Part shown: one piece after another, positions 39,418-46,182 of the stretch
Layout of the letters: every line of letters starts with the position of its first letter
Position numbering within the stretch: position 1 is the first letter of the stretch
The notes under the pieces: model-generated
What the model saw: only the letters and a program-made list of their open reading frames with translations
Told to the model about the DNA's origin: nothing
The model's database searches: none
Assembly (NCBI GenBank): GCA_023091735.1
Contig: JALKBU010000353.1
Coordinates: 1 to 46,182, forward strand
DNA from: Trichomonas tenax
Lineage: Eukaryota > Parabasalia > Trichomonadida > Trichomonadidae
Length of the DNA: 46,182 nt
Direction: 5' to 3'
Translations under genes and position numbers: made by a program

Positions 39418-40999
39418 ATGTTATGGAGGAATATCAGCGAAATGAACGCTTACATATATTTGAGGCTTAAAATGAAGTACAATAAATACATAGAGTTAGA
39501 ACAGCGTATTTTCGAATTCGATGGAGAAAAAATATGTAAATTTGCAAATGAAATTATTAAATTTTGCAGAGAACAAAATTGCGACACCTGTAGATATTAC
39601 TATGTCATATCTTACGCTGCTGAATGTAATCAGATGCTTATGCGTAAATGCTGGCATTTATTTGAGATAATTTATGAAAGGACTAAAATTCGTCCATATT
39701 GTGATAAACTTGCTCCAACTTTTCGTTTATTAGTTGGAAAAGTGTGCAGAATCAAATTTGACCCATACATCATATCTTACAGCTATGAGCCATGGGATAA
39801 AGAATCTGTGGATGATATGTTAAATATATTTCCGACTGATTCTATTAAGTATTATATTCTTCATGATCAACTTGATAAATTCATTGATTACTGTGTGAAA
39901 AACAGGATTTCTTTTAACAGTACAATAAATATCAATGGACGCACTATCATGGATTGGTGTTGCTATTATGGAGCAATAAATATTTACATGCTGCTCTACA
40001 GTTATGGAGTCAGAGTTCAACAGAGTTCCATCGATTGTGCAATTCATGGCAAAAATCCAGAATTGATAAAAACGTATCTTGATTTATTTAAACCCACATC
40101 GAACACAATGATTGAATGCATTAAAACGCGCAACATTGATTTAACTATTATACTTCAAGTAGAGCATAAAATTAATATGCCTTATGAATCAATAATTGAA
40201 TATTACGACTTTCCTTTGTTTTTATATTACATTTCAATATTTCCTTACTTGAATGCATTTTTTCCTGATTGCTGTGGATTCGGTATTAGAAAATTGGTCA
40301 ATGAATTTCTTGAACAAGGAGCTAAGCTTGAACCTTCAATTGATCAACTGAAATCAGCATTAATCGTTTCTACAGAGCTGAATTTGTCTATTGTTGCCAA
40401 CAGGTTGATTGAAGCTGGAGCAAATGTTAATGCTCATGAACAAAACGAATATATTCCAATAATGTTTGCAGCAATGAATGATAATCTTTCATTATTCAAT
40501 AATCTTCTTTGCTATGGTGCAGATTATAGTGCAAAAACAGGAAATGATGGCTCAGTGTTGACTCTTGCTGCCGAATTCAACAGTCCAAATGTGCTTAGAA
40601 AACTCATCAATATGGGCCTAGAGATTAATATTCGTGATATAAGTGCAAGAACACCATTTTTTTTACACATTTCAATTTAATTGCATTGAAGCTGCCAAAA
40701 TATTAATCAAATCTGGTGCAAATATTGAAGAGAAAGATATCGAAGGTAACACACCATTATTGATTGCACGTAAGCGCAAGAGATCTGAAATTGAAAAGAT
40801 ACTTCTTATTGCGGGTGCAAGTTTAATTGTTCAAAACAACAAAGGCGAAACACCTCTCAATATAGCACCAAGATACAATTCCTCAAAGTTTCCAAGTTAT
40901 AAGATTCGTTTTTGGCAATCACAGGAAAAAATTCCAGAAGATTTCACTCAACTAAACCCAAAACACATCAGTTCATTCTTTGCGGGAATTTCTATTTGA
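39418..40999 (+). pseudogene. DUF3447 plus ankyrin-repeat gene with homopolymer frameshift
   Basis: The start is taken at the ATG at 39418 (MLWRNISEMN); 39442 and 39472 (MKYNKYIELEQ) are alternatives. Residues about 20-160 are the family's helical N-terminus. Residues about 175-290 fit DUF3447: GRTIMDWCCYYGAINIYMLL, then SIDCAIHGKNPELIKTYLDL. Ankyrin repeats follow to 40660 (IPIMFAAMNDNLSLFNNLLC). The frame then ends at TAA 40678-40680, but the repeats continue in the next frame (CIEAAKILIKSGANIEEKD, then TPLLIARKRKRSEIEKILL) to 40999. The switch falls at a run of eight T at 40657-40664; seven would keep one frame. So this is either a young pseudogene or a length error in a homopolymer. Confidence 0.75.
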
Positions 41000-41376
41000 A
41001 TTATTATACTTTTAACTTGATATCCAATTTTGAGTGTTAACTTTATCAATATTTTGAGACTATTATTTATATATTCATATCAAACGAATGAGATTATCTT
41101 TGAATATAAAAATGCAATAATATGTGCGTTTGAATCATGGAAATAAGTATTTATGCTCATTTATAACACATTCATGCCATTTTAAAGTAGTAATTGTGAT
41201 AAATCTAATCAAGATTAATCTTAATGTTGCTATTGATATATACCTTGCTAATAGAGAGTGAAGGTCTCTAGAAAAAATGCTTTTTTGGATAAAGAAAATA
41301 AAATCCACAGATTTTTTTTTCAATTAAAATTTGAATCAGTTCCCAAGAGCAATAAAAAATCAAAAATATTTAAAAC
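41000..41376. other. Intergenic DNA between convergent genes
   Basis: AT-rich with a T10 run near 41311. No gene or repeat recognised. Confidence 0.4.
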
Positions 41377-42042
41377 TTACTTGATTAAGTTAATATCATC
41401 ACTAGCACGGCGTTTCATTGTGAATTGTGGACCGCTGAGTGTTGAGCCTAATTCTCTATAGCCCACACCCGGTTCTGGGTCCTTCATCTTTGGCCTAATA
41501 TGGAATATCGGCTTTGGCGCAGAAGCGAGAACAGATTCAAATCTTGGCTGATATGCACCAGGACCAGGTGAAGCTGTATTGGCGTACTTGAAGTCGTGGG
41601 TACCCTTCATCTTAATACCCTTTGTGCCATTCGCGTCGAACGTATGATCCTTCACATCGTAAGCAGCGGGACCTGGGCCAGGAGTTATTGAACGATGGAG
41701 TGATGACTGTGATTTAGTTTTCATGCCGTTGTGAGTTCCGAATGTATGGTGCCTGCTTCCCGCTCCGAAAGACGGCGGAATGTAAGATGCCCCTGGTGTC
41801 TGGAATTTATCAGTAACAAGGTTTGTTCTGCTGCCGAGCGTGATCCTTGTGACATTGCCAAGCGTTGAAGGAAGCTTCAGCATCCTCGTATCATCATAAA
41901 CTATTTTTTCTGTTTGGCGCCCTTTTAATTTGATGGCAGTTGTCTCCAATTTAGTCGAAATGTTGTACGCAGCGGGTCCGGGCGTGCCGCCTTGGGTTCT
42001 TGAAACGTGCGCAATAAGCGGATCCCTATCAAATCCCTTCAT
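41377..42042 (-). CDS. SHIPPO/ODF3-like (STPGR repeat) protein
   Basis: 221 residues from an ATG. It is built of Pro-Gly-Pro repeats of the STPGR/SHIPPO class: QGGTPGPAAYNI, FQTPGASYIPP, ITPGPGPAAYDV, ASPGPGAYQPR and EPGVGYRE. The linkers are basic and Ser/Thr-rich. These proteins line or bind flagellar microtubules (ODF3/CIMAP in animals), so a role on the axoneme or other stable microtubules fits. Codons are richer in G/C than the surrounding genes, suggesting good expression. No signal or membrane segment. The length suits a short member of the family. Confidence 0.85.
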   Translation of the reverse strand: MKGFDRDPLIAHVSRTQGGTPGPAAYNISTKLETTAIKLKGRQTEKIVYDDTRMLKLPSTLGNVTRITLGSRTNLVTDKFQTPGASYIPPSFGAGSRHHTFGTHNGMKTKSQSSLHRSITPGPGPAAYDVKDHTFDANGTKGIKMKGTHDFKYANTASPGPGAYQPRFESVLASAPKPIFHIRPKMKDPEPGVGYRELGSTLSGPQFTMKRRASDDINLIK

Positions 42043-42738
42043 TCCCGTCTAGACCTGAGAAATAACGTATTTAATCGTTGACAATTTTTTTTGAGAAATT
42101 TCATTTTAGATTTTCTTTGTTATTATGTATATGCATAAAATTATCTATATTATCTCATCAAAATTTTTCATTTCCTGAATTTCTTACATCGAGAAACAGA
42201 ATTTTGCCAAAATTTTTGATATACATGTCATAAATTTTTTACATGTCATAATTCTTCACATCAAAACTCAATTCATTCAAAAACACTTTAAAACTCATCA
42301 TAACATATATAAACATGAAGCAATAATGTTCTTATATGTTAGTTATCAAAAAAGCACGTTTTAATAATCATTACAATATATTGTTTGATTCAACACATGA
42401 AACAAAACATAACAACATTTGAAACCAAACTTCTTCAAATCTATGACAATTTTAATTTCATTGATATCATATTCTTTATAAAAATTGGCTTAATTCAATG
42501 AATTAGATTAAATTTCGACCAATAGATGCGTTTTTAGTCATTTTTAATATAATTATTAATATTTTTGCTGGTTATATGGTAAAAATATGTGTGTAGACAC
42601 AACAAATTAACATTAGGTGCAAAAATATAAAATAATAAATTAGATATGCTTAATATATTTATATAAATAAACATGAATTCAAAACAGAATAACAAATATA
42701 TGGTATGATTCCCTGTACAGAGAACATAAAAAATATGA
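42043..42738. other. AT-rich intergenic DNA with ACATGTCATAA repeats
   Basis: ACATGTCATAA occurs at 42222 and 42241. The second copy, with its upstream TTT, reads GACATGTAAA on the minus strand (42238-42247). No ORF. Confidence 0.45.
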
Positions 42739-43320
42739 TTAAACTAAAAGGCAGCATTTCGATTGTATTTGCCTCTGTTCTTCTTTGGTAACCTCAGTAA
42801 TTTCACGGTGAGTTGGCATTCGACTCAAAGCGTGTTGATCGTCGAGTTGATTAATCACCCATTCAAACACATCGTCAACATTAAAGTTTTCCTTGACACT
42901 TCCTGAGAAGTAGCCAACTGGGCCTAGATAATCCATTAATCTGCTTTCTACAACTTTATAATCGGGACAAACATCGGTCTTATTTCCAAAAATCGCCTTA
43001 ACTTTCGTGCCACAGAAGCTAAGGTACTTATCTATATCGTTTATAGAAACAATTGATGTATAATCGACCAAAATTATAAATGCACTAATTTTTTCGAGGA
43101 GTAGTGGGGTTGAAGCAATAATTTCTGGTGCCTCTGCATCCAATATTTTCATAATGAACGGTTTATTAGATATTTCTGATGAAATTTCTGATATAGCAAC
43201 ACCAATGGATGGTTGATAGAAATCATTAAACTTATCATTGATGTATCTGTTGACTAGCTGTGACTTTCCGGATCCGTGCTCACCAAGAATTGCAATGGTC
43301 AAACGTTTAATTTCTTGCAT
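42739..43320 (-). CDS. Divergent Rab/Ras-like small GTPase
   Basis: 193 residues, normal length for a small GTPase. The P-loop is intact (GEHGSGKS, 13-20). The G4 motif is NKTD (113-116) and the base-binding G5 loop reads SGS (139-141). The switch II motif is altered: where DTAGQE is expected the chain has DAEAPE (61-66), so both the Gly and the catalytic Gln are lost. Switch I has PSIG for PTIG. The C-terminus ends CCLLV, whose last four residues form a CaaX-type prenylation box. Such a protein may bind GTP but hydrolyse it poorly, acting on membranes of the vesicle pathway. Trichomonads have hundreds of Rab-like genes, many divergent. Assignment to Rab rather than Ras or Rho is uncertain. 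Confidence 0.8.
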   Translation of the reverse strand: MQEIKRLTIAILGEHGSGKSQLVNRYINDKFNDFYQPSIGVAISEISSEISNKPFIMKILDAEAPEIIASTPLLLEKISAFIILVDYTSIVSINDIDKYLSFCGTKVKAIFGNKTDVCPDYKVVESRLMDYLGPVGYFSGSVKENFNVDDVFEWVINQLDDQHALSRMPTHREITEVTKEEQRQIQSKCCLLV

Positions 43321-43438
43321 CTAAAATTTGTAAAAACGTTATTGCCTCTGAAAGTTTTGTTGCATGAATTGTCTTGACATGTAAACTTAATTTAGTAATT
43401 TAATATCTATTAATATAATTTTAAACATTAAATTGTAA

Positions 43439-43511
43439 GGGACTTTAGCTCACCTGGGAGAGCGTGCGACTGAAGATCGCAAGGTACGTGGTTCAAGTCC
43501 GCGAAGTCCCA
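43439..43511 (+). tRNA. tRNA-Phe (GAA)
   Basis: Acceptor arms GGGACTT (43439-43445) and AAGTCCC (43504-43510) pair fully, with discriminator A at 43511. The anticodon stem is TGCGA/TCGCA with loop CTGAAGA, so the anticodon is GAA. The T stem is CGTGG/CCGCG with one G-T pair and loop TTCAAGT. The A box is at 43446-43457 (TAGCTCACCTGG) and the B box GGTTCAAGTCC at 43490-43500. A T5 run near 43526-43530 is a Pol III terminator. No intron. Confidence 0.95.
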
Positions 43512-43543
43512 AATTTAATTTATAGTTTTTCGAACCTAAAAAT

Positions 43544-43720
43544 ATGTCACTTTTTTATTATAACAATGAAAATCCTAATGATCCTAATCCACCACAAAAC
43601 AATGAAGACTATACTAATGATATTGAAACCAAAATCCAAACTGCTATGGAGATATTCAAACGAGAATTAAAGAATGCCTCAAGCAAGGAAGACTTCAAAC
43701 ACACACACAAATGGAGTTAG
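43544..43720 (+). CDS. 58-residue Asn/Pro-rich small ORF, possible element-derived peptide
   Basis: ATG at 43544 encodes 58 residues beginning MSLFYYNNENPNDPNPPQNN, with a helical middle (IQTAMEIFKRELKN) and an end KHTHKWS. Composition is protein-like rather than random: acidic/Asn/Pro head and amphipathic helix. It lies 32 bp after tRNA-Phe, and a 47-bp hairpin follows its stop by 5 bp. The start resembles the leader of a longer protein cut short, as in repeated-element genes. I do not recognise a family. Confidence 0.4.
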   Translation: MSLFYYNNENPNDPNPPQNNEDYTNDIETKIQTAMEIFKRELKNASSKEDFKHTHKWS

Positions 43721-43725
43721 TAATT

Positions 43726-43772
43726 AGATGTTCGCATCCGTCACGACTGCGCCGTGACTTCTGCGAACATCT
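43726..43772. repeat. 47-bp two-step hairpin
   Basis: Outer arms AGATGTTCGC (43726-43735) and GCGAACATCT (43763-43772) are perfectly complementary. Inside, GTCACG (43740-43745) pairs with CGTGAC (43753-43758) around a 7-base loop. The segment is GC-rich in AT-rich surroundings and directly follows the small ORF. Confidence 0.85.
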
Positions 43773-44024
43773 ATTTAAATATATTTACGACAGAGTTAGT
43801 TTTACAAGTTAGGTCCCCCCATATAGAAAATAAATTTTTGAATTACTTACAAAACTAACGTTAATTTTATTTTGGAATTCCTGACTTTATAAAATGTATT
43901 CAGTTTTGAAAATAATTTATGATAAACTAACTAACTAACTAACTAAAAAAAGAAAGCGAAAGGATTTATGAAGTCAGAAATTTGAAAAATAATTTTAGTG
44001 GTTATGAGAGAAATGTATTTGGAT
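43773..44024. other. AT-rich spacer with inverted repeat and (CTAA)5
   Basis: GTTAGTTTT near 43796 is complementary to AAAACTAAC near 43850, giving a further stem with a loop of about 45 bases. A (CTAA)5 microsatellite lies at 43927-43946. No gene. Confidence 0.55.
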
Positions 44025-44260
44025 TTAATAAACCCTATACCACGTGTAAACAGTAATGTATGGAGGCATGTAATCAGTACCTGAACCAGTGTCGGCAGTG
44101 TTTCCGTAAACCGAATGAATGTGACTTCCTGCATGATCAATAACAACAACAAAAATGCGGCCTGCCGGCGAGAAAGCTCGCCTTCGCCGCGTGTGTAAAG
44201 AGGGCAAGCACGGTTTCAGCACGTGTGTAGGAGTCAATTTTATCAAATAGTGCCGATTTC
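44025..44260 (-). pseudogene. Relic resembling the C-terminal tip of a phage tail-fibre/collar protein
   Basis: On the minus strand one frame encodes VVVIDHAGSHIHSVYGNTAD, then TGSGTDYMPPYITVYTWYRV and stops at 44025. The order H-x-H-x(3)-G-x-T ... MPPY-x-x-V-Y-x-W-x-R is the typical ending of phage tail-fibre and collar-type proteins. A second frame just upstream (about 44260 to 44160) reads DKIDSYTRAETVLALFTHAA, also protein-like, so a frameshift is likely near 44160. No ATG is present. The base composition is richer in G+C than around it. It may derive from a virus-like element such as a Maverick/Polinton, which T. vaginalis carries, or from a bacterial or phage gene. The origin is inferred. 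Confidence 0.5.
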
Positions 44261-44337
44261 GTTCACTTTGTGGAATAATGGTATTTTAAAAATTTTGATT
44301 TGTTTTTGTGTTTTGCATTATTTCGAACGTTTGTTTT

Positions 44338-45130
44338 GTTGAGAGCCGTGCTTAGGGGTTCAAACGTTTGTCTGTTTATGTGTTTAGAGCTGTGTTTAGA
44401 GCTGTTTAGAGCTGTGTTAGGGGTTCAAAATGTGACTTGAGACATGTTTTTAGACATTGCTTTCAACCGATAAATAAGGTGTGTTTTTATATGTTGTCTC
44501 GAGTGTCCTGGTGGACCGGGTCGTGAAAAAAGTTCTTAAAGGGTTGACAACATGACATTCTGACAACACGTGTTAGAGCCGTGCTTAGGGGTTCAAACGT
44601 TTGTCTGTTTATGTGTTTAGAGCTGTGTTTAGAGCTGTTTAGAGCTGTGTTGAACGTTTGTCTGTTTATGTGTTTAGAGCTGTGTTTAGAGCTGTTTAGA
44701 GCTGTGTTGAACGTTTGTCTGTTTATGTGTTGAGAGCTGTGTTTAGAGTTGTTTTAGAGCTGTGTTGAGAGCTGTGTTTAGAGCTGTGTTGAACGTTTGT
44801 TTAGAGCTGTGCTGAACGTTTTGTCTGTTTATGTGTTTAGAGCTGTTGTTTAGAGCTGTGCTGAACGTTTTGTCTGTTTATGTGTTGAACGTTTTGTCTG
44901 TTTATGTGCTTAGCCTGTTGTCTGTTTATGTGTTTAGAGCTGTTGTTTAGAGCTGTGTTGAACGTTTTGTCTGTTTATGTGTTGAACGTTTGTCTGTTTA
45001 TGTGTTTAGAGCTGTGTTGAACGTTTGTTTAGAGCTGTGTTGAACGAGTGTTTAGAGCCATGTTGAGAGCTGTGTTGAACGAGTGTTTAGAGCTGTGTTG
45101 AACGTTTTGTCTGTTTATGTGCTTAACCTG
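44338..45130 (+). repeat. G/T-rich degenerate tandem array (57-bp and shorter units)
   Basis: Built from two words, AACGTTTGTCTGTTTATGTG and repeats of TTTAGAGCTGTG. A 57-bp unit combining both occurs twice in a row without change from about 44594 to 44708, then in shortened and mixed forms to 45130. A longer segment from GAGCCGTGCTTAGGGGTTC through the first unit occurs at 44343-44418 and again at 44576-44651, 233 bp apart. Copies differ by a few bases. No coding frame is maintained. Confidence 0.85.
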
Positions 45131-45198
45131 TTGTCAAAATGTCATGTTGTCAATTAAAAAATAAACTCTTTTAAGACCCAGGACACCCAGGACAGTGA
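44500..45198. mobile_element. Inverted-repeat-bounded element with tandem-repeat core
   Basis: The inner arms at 44544-44566 and 45131-45153 are complementary over 23 bases with one mismatch (core TGACAACATGACATTCTGAC on the plus strand). Outward of them the match goes on weakly: a GACCC(x)GG(x)CCACC(x)AGGACA-type block at about 44502-44524 is matched in reverse at 45175-45197. The core is the G/T-rich array. This looks like a fold-back element or the two ends of a repeat-carrying element. A further CCGGTCCAC word at 45251-45259 resembles part of the arm. Confidence 0.6.
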
Positions 45199-45255
45199 AA
45201 AGTAATATATTAAAAACGTACGAAAACATCAGCTGAAGTGAATTTTAGAACCGGT

Positions 45256-46050
45256 CCACTGTCCCGGGACAAACCAAAGTGAAAGATGAAAACAACAAAC
45301 AATGTTTAGCCTGTGTTGAGACTTGTTGAGACTTGTGTTCATGAAACTTCAAAAACAAATGTTCAGACTGTGTCGTGCTTGTGTTTTGACTGTGTTCAGA
45401 CTGTGTTGAGACTTGTGTTGAGACTGTGTTTAGCATGTTTTGAACCAAAGTGAAGAGCATGTGTTCATGAAACTTCAAAAACAAATGTTTCGACATGTGC
45501 TTAGCATGTGTTTGAACCAAAGTGAAGAGAAAAATAAAAGCAAAAACGTTCATAAGACTTCAAAAATAAATGTTTGGCATGTGTTGAGACTTATGTTGAA
45601 CTGTGTTTGAACTGTGTTGAGACTTGTACTGAGAGCATGTGTTTGAACTTTGGTTTGAACTGTGTTCAACATGTGTTTAGCCTGTGTTGAGAGTTGTGTT
45701 GAACCAAAGTGAAGAGAAAAATAAACAAACAAAGGTTCACAAGACTTCAAAAACAAGGTTCAGCACGTGTTTAGCCTGTGTTGAGACTGTGTTGAGACTT
45801 GTGTTGAACCAAAATGAAGAGAAAAATAAAAACAAAAACGTTCATAAAGGCTTGAGACTTGTGCTGAACGTTTGTTGAGACTTGTGTTTATAAGAACTTC
45901 AAAAACAAATGTTCGCACTGTGCTTAGCATGTCTGTTTAGCATGTGTTGGATTTGTGCTTAGCATGTGTTGAACCAAAGTGAAGAGTTGTGTTGAGAGCC
46001 TGTGCTTAGCCTGTGTTCACAAGACTTCAAAAACAAATGTTCGGGTGTGT
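45256..46050 (+). repeat. Second degenerate array with GAACCAAAGTGAAGAG and ACTTCAAAAACAAATGTT words
   Basis: GAACCAAAGTGAAGAG or a near copy occurs at about 45271, 45442, 45514, 45701, 45806 and 45971. ACTTCAAAAACAAATGTT or a near copy occurs at about 45346, 45472, 45556, 45742, 45897 and 46024. Between them are runs of TGTGTTGAGACTTGTG. Spacing varies from about 70 to 190 bp, so this is a shuffled higher-order repeat. Open frames through it on either strand are repeat artefacts. Confidence 0.75.
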
Positions 46051-46182
46051 GTTTTATTTTGTGATCAGCGAGTTCTTGTAATTGTAAATGAATGATAGCT
46101 CGACGATGAAATGACAATAGCGGGGCAGGATGTTATGAATGCCGTCAGTTGTGAAACGAATTTGAAAATTTGATTCATTCGT
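46051..46182. other. Right edge of window, unassigned
   Basis: The repeat words stop and the composition becomes ordinary. No feature is recognised in the last 130 bases. Confidence 0.4.

Noticed and set aside
43927..43946. (CTAA)5 as a telomere-like repeat
   Set aside because: Only five units, inside the window and flanked by ordinary sequence; a plain microsatellite.
45245..45756. Minus-strand frames with Ser/Thr/Gln/His repeats
   Set aside because: They follow from the tandem repeats on the opposite strand; no start context and no frame-preserving pattern of differences.
1..46182. CRISPR arrays, prokaryotic operons, ribosome binding sites
   Set aside because: Intron-poor eukaryotic gene style, Inr promoters and a Pol III tRNA gene argue against a bacterial source. 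The arrays at the right end lack regular spacers.

Overview
The window looks like nuclear DNA of a trichomonad (Parabasalia), most like Trichomonas vaginalis or a close relative. The reasons are: long intron-free reading frames separated by very AT-rich DNA; families typical of trichomonads (BspA-like leucine-rich repeats, ankyrin proteins with a DUF3447-like N-terminal half, GT61 glycosyltransferases, a kexin/furin-type subtilase, small bromodomain and Rab-like proteins, single-pass surface proteins with short cytoplasmic tails); and Trichomonas-type initiators (TCA-pyrimidine-A/T-A/T) a few bases upstream of several start codons. Several stop codons also read TAAA, which fits the UAAA poly(A) signal known in this group. 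The species cannot be settled from the sequence alone.

Layout. 1-1059 is the 3' part of a GT61 gene running in from the left edge. 1060-6364 has no convincing gene except a doubtful small membrane ORF; it holds hairpin-rich repeats, a degenerate mariner-like element (3374-4572) and a MITE with 41-bp inverted ends (4620-4997). 6365-24375 is the gene-dense part: a proline-rich/coiled-coil protein, a large secreted lysine-rich helical-repeat protein, a headless proprotein convertase, a 1239-residue helical-repeat protein, a small PSI-like membrane protein, a second GT61 enzyme in a divergent pair with an ankyrin protein, and a ubiquitin-like small protein. 24376-34156 is gene-poor and decaying: two broken surface-protein genes and an ankyrin gene whose first exon-like segment is cut off by stops. 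34254-43511 holds a 1196-residue BspA-like protein, a bromodomain gene with an amber codon, a frameshifted ankyrin gene, a SHIPPO/ODF3-like protein, a divergent Rab-like GTPase and tRNA-Phe(GAA). 43512-46182 is a junkyard: a 58-codon ORF followed by a long hairpin, a relic resembling the tip of a phage tail-fibre protein, and about 1.7 kb of G/T-rich degenerate tandem repeats, part of it bounded by an inverted repeat.

How it fits together. The genes are monocistronic and do not form an operon. Several products would act at the secretory route or cell surface (GT61 enzymes, BspA-like protein, convertase, secreted helical-repeat protein, two surface-protein relics); others are cytoskeletal or trafficking candidates (SHIPPO, coiled-coil proteins, Rab-like). 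A striking feature is the number of broken family members: six genes carry stops, frameshifts or lost 5' ends. Their breaks were found by reading through the flanking frames by eye. Each could be true decay or, for single-base changes, sequence error. The most novel-looking items are the secreted helical-repeat protein (8015-11260), the inverted-repeat-bounded G/T-rich array (44500-45198) with the adjacent tail-fibre-like relic, and the recurrent GACATGTAAA motif in intergenic DNA.
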